Source of the DNA: Thauera chlorobenzoica
GTDB taxonomy: Bacteria; Pseudomonadota; Gammaproteobacteria; Burkholderiales; Rhodocyclaceae
Reading direction: 5' to 3'
Length of the DNA: 64,000 nucleotides
Assembly (NCBI RefSeq): GCF_001922305.1
Contig: NZ_CP018839.1
Location: 1,240,001 to 1,304,000 of the forward strand
Part shown: positions 59,665 to 64,000 of the stretch, one piece after another
How positions within the stretch are numbered: the stretch's first letter is position 1
Layout: each line of letters opens with the position of its first letter
The notes under the pieces: generated by a model
Database searches by the model: none
What the model was told of the DNA's origin: nothing
The model's input: the letters and a program-made list of their open reading frames with translations, nothing else
Made by a program: the position numbers and the translations under genes

Positions 59665-61326
59665 CTATTTCTCTGCCAGCTTCCAGCAAGATGCGGTGTC
59701 GGAGCCGACGTTCACAATGGTCCCCTTGCGCCGGAGCTTGGTAAGCAACGAGCTTATCTTGATGGCCTTCTGCTTTTCACTAAGCGCTTCGCTGAGTTTA
59801 TCCAGTAGCAACTTGTTGAGATCGGCCCGGGATGCCCCGTCCTTCATCGCCAGATAGTCGGTAATCAGCTTGAGATAGAAGGCGTCATCCTGCCCGCGAG
59901 TTCGGAGGTAATCCTCCAGGCTTGCCGTGGCCTTGGCGATCGAGGCTGAGACGAAAAGGTTCGGCTTCCGCCCCTCGATCAGACCGGCCTTGCGCAATCG
60001 GGCGGCTGCCGTGTCCGGCACCGGCAGCTTCTTCTGCACGCGATCCAGAGCCAGCACATCGACCAGCGGCAGCTCGGTCTTCTGGATCAGCAAGCGGCTG
60101 TAGGCAGGGTCCACCACGCTGCCATAGATGGTCAGCCTGACTACCCCGGCCTCGCTCAGGTCATAGTCGGGCATGGGGAAATAGCGCCGCGCCTGGCGTG
60201 CGTGCATGTCGTGAATGCCGTAGCCCATGGTGTCGATCATGTTCAGCTCGGCCATGGCCTGCGCCAGGAACGGGTTGCGGTAGCGCCGGGGTACCTTGTT
60301 GCCTTCCAGGTAATCCTCGGGCTGGCCTTCGAAAAAGCTCCCTTCGCTTTCGAAGATCAGCTTGTCCGGCTGCTCGATCACTACCACCCGGCCGTTTCGG
60401 GTGTAATCCTGGTGCGCGATGCAGTTGTGCAGTGCCTCCAGCACGATCTTCTGGTCGTACTTCGACACCTCCACCGGCAACAACTCGTCCTGCGGCAACA
60501 GACGGAGCTGGATGTTGCGGATGCGTCGGTAGAGCTGGGTCGTACTCAACAGGAACGGTGGCCCGAAGTGCTCATAGGCCCGCTCCGGACCGTCCAGTTT
60601 CCAGGTCAGCTGCGCGGGGTGCGGCGATAAGCGCCAGGCGGACTCAGGCTTGCCGAGCAGCAACAAGGTGGTGCGCGTGATCGCACCATTCTGGGTCGCA
60701 TGGGCGCGGTCCAGAAACGTGGCCAGCGGCCAGTTCATCACCTCTGTGGCATCGAAACGGTTGGCGTACTTCTTGGCAAATGACTCCCGCGCCTTGCCCA
60801 GTGCCGTTTCATCTAGATCGGCAAGGCTGGCGTCGGCAATGATCTGCGCGCTCCAATCCGCCTGCAGCGTTTGCTGGCGGATCTCATCGAGCTTGTCCAG
60901 CCCTAGTGGAGCGCGGCTTTCTCCCGCACGCGCGTAGTAATGCCCCTTCCAGGCGATCGGAATGCCGCGCGGTGCAGGCGGGACCTCGAACAAGATCACC
61001 CGTCCGGCCGGATGCTTCAGGACATGGATCTCGCGAAAGGTGATGCTCGGTTCGGTGCTCTGGGCAATCTGGCCCTTCAGGCCTTGTAGGCGTTCAGGCT
61101 CCGGACGGTAGTCCGAACCCGCCACGGTGCGGGACTTGTTGTGCACGCCGAACACCAGCCAGGCTCGGTCCGCCCCGCGCAGGTTGGCTTCGTTGCTCAG
61201 TGCCGAGAAATACTCCCCGATCTTGTCGGTGTCGTAGTCGTTGCCTGCCTGCTTGAACTCCACCACCTCGTTTTCCCAGGTGACCATCAGTCCATCGAGC
61301 AAGGTAGAAAGCGCCGCCTGATTCAT
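59665..61326 (-). CDS. AlbA_2/Schlafen-type ATP-binding protein
   Basis: 553-residue protein. The N-terminal AlbA_2 (Schlafen-like) domain reads ENEVVEFKQAGNDY, GEYFSALSNEANLRGADRAW and LVFGVHN. A divergent GHKL-type ATPase segment follows with ALHNCIAHQDYTRNGRVVVI, then DKLIFESEGSFFEG. The C-terminal 150 residues contain a likely winged helix (RLRKAGLIEGRKPNLFVSAS). Proteins of this type are annotated as transcriptional regulators or helicase-related and are frequent in accessory islands; some take part in anti-phage defence. ATG at 61326 has AAGGGGG upstream. The frame stays open 20 codons further, up to a GTG at 61389, close to the cobT stop. Inserted between cobT and cobS. Confidence 0.75.
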   Translation of the reverse strand: MNQAALSTLLDGLMVTWENEVVEFKQAGNDYDTDKIGEYFSALSNEANLRGADRAWLVFGVHNKSRTVAGSDYRPEPERLQGLKGQIAQSTEPSITFREIHVLKHPAGRVILFEVPPAPRGIPIAWKGHYYARAGESRAPLGLDKLDEIRQQTLQADWSAQIIADASLADLDETALGKARESFAKKYANRFDATEVMNWPLATFLDRAHATQNGAITRTTLLLLGKPESAWRLSPHPAQLTWKLDGPERAYEHFGPPFLLSTTQLYRRIRNIQLRLLPQDELLPVEVSKYDQKIVLEALHNCIAHQDYTRNGRVVVIEQPDKLIFESEGSFFEGQPEDYLEGNKVPRRYRNPFLAQAMAELNMIDTMGYGIHDMHARQARRYFPMPDYDLSEAGVVRLTIYGSVVDPAYSRLLIQKTELPLVDVLALDRVQKKLPVPDTAAARLRKAGLIEGRKPNLFVSASIAKATASLEDYLRTRGQDDAFYLKLITDYLAMKDGASRADLNKLLLDKLSEALSEKQKAIKISSLLTKLRRKGTIVNVGSDTASCWKLAEK

Positions 61327-61428
61327 GCCCACCCCCTTGATGCACTTCACTTCAGTGGACGACGAGAGCGGTTTGAAGATCTGCTCCACGTTGATCTTGA
61401 CCGCGCTGTTCTTGAATCCGGTTCCGCC

Positions 61429-62475
61429 TCAGCCCTTCTCGCTGACCCCGGCCGACTCGAAGCTCGCCATCTCGTTGAGGAAGTTCACCGCCGCCTGGAC
61501 GAGGGGGTAGGCGAGTGCGGCGCCGGTGCCTTCGCCCAGGCGCAGGTCGAGCTCCATCAGCGGTTCGGCGCCGAGGAAGGCGAGCTGCACGCGGTGGCCG
61601 GGCTCCTGCGAGCGGTGGGCGAACACGCAGTAGGGCAGGATGGCGGGGGCGAGGGCGTGGGCGACGAGCAGGGCCGAGGTGACGATGAAGCCGTCGATCA
61701 GTAGCACCATGCGCTTTTCCGCGGCGCCGAGCATGGCGCCGGCCATCATCGCGATCTCCAGCCCGCCGTATTCGGCGAGCGCTTCGAGGGCGTCGGTCGG
61801 GTAGCCGCCGCGCGCCAGCGCCTGGCGCAGCAGGGCGCGCTTGCGCGCCAGGCCGGCGTCGTCCAGGCCGGTGCCGCGGCCGGTGACGGTGTCGAGGTCG
61901 GCGTCGCGCTCGGCGCCGATCAGGCAGTGGGTCAGCAGCGAGGCGGCGGCGGTGTTGCCGATGCCCATCTCGCCGAAGCCGATGCAGTTGCAGCCGTTGT
62001 CCGCCAGCGCGTGGGCGAGGCGGCGCCCGCGCGCGAGCGCGGCGTCGCGCTGTTCGGCGCTCATCGCCGGGCGTTCGAGGTAGTTGGCCGTGCCCGCGGC
62101 GATCTTGGCGTCGATCAGCGCGGGGCGGGGGGCGAACGCGTGATTGACGCCGGCATCGACGACGCTGAGGTTGAGGCCGAGCTGACGGCTGAAGACGTTG
62201 ATCGCGGCGCCGCCGGCGAGGAAGTTCTCCACCATCTGCCAGGTCACGTCCTGGGGAAAGGCCGACACGCCGGCGCGCGCCGCGCCGTGGTCGGCGGCGA
62301 AGACGGCGAGGTGGGGCTGGCGCAGTGCGGGGGTCAGCGTCTGCTGGATCAGGCCGATCTGCAGCGCGAGCGCTTCCAGCCGGCCGAGCGCGCCGGGGGG
62401 CTTGGTCTTCTGGTCGATCTTGTGCTGGAGGGCAGGGGCGAGAGCGGAGTCGGGCGCGGCGATGTCGAAGTTCAT
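61429..62475 (-). CDS. cobT: Nicotinate-nucleotide-dimethylbenzimidazole phosphoribosyltransferase CobT
   Basis: 348-residue enzyme that makes alpha-ribazole 5'-phosphate for the lower ligand of cobalamin. [51 protein letters not shown] and [15 protein letters not shown] are family motifs; the catalytic glutamate lies near the C-terminus in [16 protein letters not shown]. The start overlaps the Uma2 gene stop by 4 bp. Confidence 0.96.
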   Translation of the reverse strand: MNFDIAAPDSALAPALQHKIDQKTKPPGALGRLEALALQIGLIQQTLTPALRQPHLAVFAADHGAARAGVSAFPQDVTWQMVENFLAGGAAINVFSRQLGLNLSVVDAGVNHAFAPRPALIDAKIAAGTANYLERPAMSAEQRDAALARGRRLAHALADNGCNCIGFGEMGIGNTAAASLLTHCLIGAERDADLDTVTGRGTGLDDAGLARKRALLRQALARGGYPTDALEALAEYGGLEIAMMAGAMLGAAEKRMVLLIDGFIVTSALLVAHALAPAILPYCVFAHRSQEPGHRVQLAFLGAEPLMELDLRLGEGTGAALAYPLVQAAVNFLNEMASFESAGVSEKG

Positions 62476-63065
62476 GAGGGGGTGTCGGTGGTGGCGGAGT
62501 CGTCGGGAAGGTCGCGGTAGAGTTCGGCCAGCGCCAGCTCGAAGCCGAGCGCCGGAAGGTTGAGGGCAGCGCGGCCGCCGCTGGCTTCGCTCAGCAGCCA
62601 GCCGCCGTCGTCGCGGCGCGTGTAGCACTCGACGTGGGCGTGGTCCTGCGACAGGAAGAGCACCGTGCGCAGGCCGGGAAAACGGCGGTAGGCCTCGAAC
62701 TTGCGGCCGCGGTCGTAGGCTTCGGTGGACGGCGACAGCACTTCGGCGATCAGCGCCGGGTCTTCCTTGACCTGGCGGCGGGCGCGGTCGGCATCCGCGC
62801 AGCTGACGAAGACGTCGGGGTAGAACAGGCTGTCGTCCGCGGCCAGGCGTAGGCGCACGTCGGTCATGAACACGCTGCAGCGGGTGCCGGCCAATGCGTT
62901 GCGCAGAGCGAAGGCCGTGTTCAGGCAGATCGTGTTGTGCACGTCGGTGCCGCCGGCCATGGCGAAGGCCTCGCCGTCGACGAATTCCCAGCGCTCGGGC
63001 TGTTGCCCCTCCCAGGCGAGGAATTCGTCCAGGTTCATGGCGCGCTTTGCGGCGGGCAGGCTCAA
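62472..63065 (-). CDS. Uma2-family (DUF820) putative restriction-endonuclease-fold protein
   Basis: 197-residue PD-(D/E)XK-fold protein. [50 protein letters not shown] (Asp-ExxS pattern with the K of the motif) and [16 protein letters not shown] match the Uma2 family, common in cyanobacteria and some proteobacteria and of unknown function. It lies between cobU and cobT with a 4-bp overlap to cobT. It is probably a passenger rather than a cobalamin gene. Confidence 0.85.
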   Translation of the reverse strand: MSLPAAKRAMNLDEFLAWEGQQPERWEFVDGEAFAMAGGTDVHNTICLNTAFALRNALAGTRCSVFMTDVRLRLAADDSLFYPDVFVSCADADRARRQVKEDPALIAEVLSPSTEAYDRGRKFEAYRRFPGLRTVLFLSQDHAHVECYTRRDDGGWLLSEASGGRAALNLPALGFELALAELYRDLPDDSATTDTPS

Positions 63066-63098
63066 GTCGTGCTCCTCGGTTGGCGTCCAGGGCGCAGT

Positions 63099-63647
63099 TT
63101 AGCCCTGCTTGAGCACCAGCGGCAGGCCGGCGGCGACGAACACCACCTGGGCGCAGCACGCCGCCACCGCCTGGTTGAGCCGCCCGGCCTCGTCGCGGAA
63201 CAGGCGCCCGAGCGGGGTTTCCGGCACCAGGCCGAGGCCGACCTCGTTCGCCACCAGGATCACCCGCCCGGGCAGGGTGGGGAGGACGGCAAGGAGCGCG
63301 CCGCGCTCGTCGCGAAAGCGCGGCAGGGCCTCGGCTTCGGCGCCGGGGGGCAGGGCCTCGGCACCGGCGAGGAGGTTGGCGAGCCACAGCGTCAGGCAGT
63401 CGACGACCAGGCAGCGTCCGGGTGCGGCCTCGCGGCGCAGCGTGGCGGCGAGCGCCAGCGGCGCTTCGACGGTGCGCCAGGCGGCGGGACGGTCGGCGCG
63501 GTGGCGGCGGATGCGCGCCGCCATCTCGTCGTCGAGCGCCTCGGCGGTGGCGATGACGGTGACGGCGAGGCCGGAGGCGGCGGCGCGGCGCTCGGCCTCG
63601 CCGCTCTTGCCCGAGCGCGCGCCGCCCAGGATCAGTTCGGCGCTCAT
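63099..63647 (-). CDS. cobU: Adenosylcobinamide kinase / adenosylcobinamide-phosphate guanylyltransferase CobU
   Basis: 182-residue bifunctional enzyme that phosphorylates adenosylcobinamide and attaches GMP. P-loop [15 protein letters not shown] is at the N-terminus, [13 protein letters not shown] includes the guanylylated-histidine segment, [13 protein letters not shown] is Walker-B-like, and [19 protein letters not shown] is the CobU signature. First of the minus-strand cob genes and divergent from the cobalamin riboswitch to the right. Confidence 0.95.
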   Translation of the reverse strand: MSAELILGGARSGKSGEAERRAAASGLAVTVIATAEALDDEMAARIRRHRADRPAAWRTVEAPLALAATLRREAAPGRCLVVDCLTLWLANLLAGAEALPPGAEAEALPRFRDERGALLAVLPTLPGRVILVANEVGLGLVPETPLGRLFRDEAGRLNQAVAACCAQVVFVAAGLPLVLKQG

Positions 63648-63793
63648 CGGATCAAGGGCTTGGGTTGTGCTTGAGGTGTGGCCGTACGGCCTCGTTCGGT
63701 GGCATGTGCGGGTGGGCAGGTTCGATGGCTCTGCAGGATTGCGTCCGGGACGGTATCATCCATTCCCATTGCCCCGGAAGGGGCAACGCGTTA

Positions 63794-64000
63794 TCGGTGC
63801 CCGCGGGCGGTTCTCGCCCCGGGTTAAACGGGAAACAGGTGCGCGGCCCATCGCTGGAACGATGGCCGCAATGCCTGTGCTGCCCCCGCAACGGTAAGTG
63901 CGCGCAAGGCGGATCACGCAGCCACTGGGACACCCTCCCGGGAAGGCGATCCGCTGCGACCGGCCCATCGGCCGGTACAGCGCCCGAGCCCGGAGACCGG
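63794..64000 (+). promoter_or_regulatory. Second cobalamin riboswitch, truncated by the right edge
   Basis: Plus-strand aptamer elements in order: TCGGTGCCCGCGGGC, GGGTTAAACGGGAAACAGGT, CCTGTGCTGCCCCCGCAAC with GGTAAGTG, GCCACTGG, GGGAAGGCG and the B12 box GAGCCCGGAGACCGG at the end. It matches the cobalamin consensus more closely than the aptamer near 6.3 kb. The controlled gene lies beyond the window and would be a cobalamin uptake or synthesis gene. GCCCC/GGGGC near 63770-63785 may extend the basal helix. Confidence 0.93.

Noticed and set aside
1..64000. CRISPR arrays, rRNA or tRNA genes
   Set aside because: No regularly spaced direct repeats, no rRNA stretches and no cloverleaf-like sequence with T-loop signature were noticed on reading both strands.

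Overview
The window is GC-rich, almost fully coding DNA from a Gram-negative bacterium. Gene content and operon arrangement (hypABFCDE with a short HypF, gmhA fused to a heptose adenylyltransferase domain, wbpM/wbpL-type O-antigen genes, aerobic-style cobUTSC genes) suggest a betaproteobacterium, most likely Rhodocyclales of the Thauera/Azoarcus kind. That placement is inference from the gene families; no rRNA, tRNA or CRISPR array was seen.

Layout. 1-4.5 kb: the 5' end of mutY, a flavin reductase, hupK, the HU gene and rhlE with a long leader. 4.5-6.4 kb: a cobalamin-riboswitch-controlled peptide-modification pair. A 54-residue precursor (CbpA-like) overlaps a radical SAM/SPASM enzyme (CbpB-like), and a perfect 14-bp terminator lies between the aptamer and the peptide gene. 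6.5-9.3 kb: an ALDH7-type aldehyde dehydrogenase, a repeat element and two exported small proteins. 9.4-14.6 kb: a tight hydrogenase-maturation operon hypA-B-F-C-D-E whose HypF keeps only the Kae1-like half. 14.6-19.7 kb: nusB, ribH, ribBA, ribE, a dsbD with a one-base frameshift, and cutA. 19.9-20.9 kb: a GmhA-HldC fusion.

20.9-41.8 kb is an envelope polysaccharide and lipid region. It holds WbpM- and WbpL-like enzymes, an epimerase, an acyltransferase-SGNH protein, a carbamoyltransferase, glycosyltransferases, methyltransferases, LPS-kinase-like proteins, MsbA, an LtaS-like sulfatase-fold enzyme, a PAP2 phosphatase and EptA. EptA is followed at 41.8-43.8 kb by its likely two-component regulator. 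44.6-46.9 kb encodes an SHP cytochrome, a diheme cytochrome DHC and a ferric-reductase-like membrane flavoprotein. 47-54.6 kb encodes LPS inner-core assembly: HldA (RfaE1), HldD, WaaF, WaaC, WaaG, RfaP and a tandem double-kinase protein. Together with the GmhA-HldC fusion this covers most of the ADP-heptose pathway; no GmhB was seen.

54.7-64 kb is a late-cobalamin set on the minus strand (cobU, cobT, cobS, cobC) broken up by accessory genes: a Uma2 nuclease inside the operon, an AlbA/Schlafen-like ATP-binding protein, a vapBC module, IS91-like and IS3 transposase remnants, and a Fic protein with its own operator array. A second cobalamin riboswitch on the plus strand runs off the right edge. 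Cobalamin thus links both ends of the window: a riboswitch-controlled peptide system on the left, and synthesis plus another riboswitch on the right.
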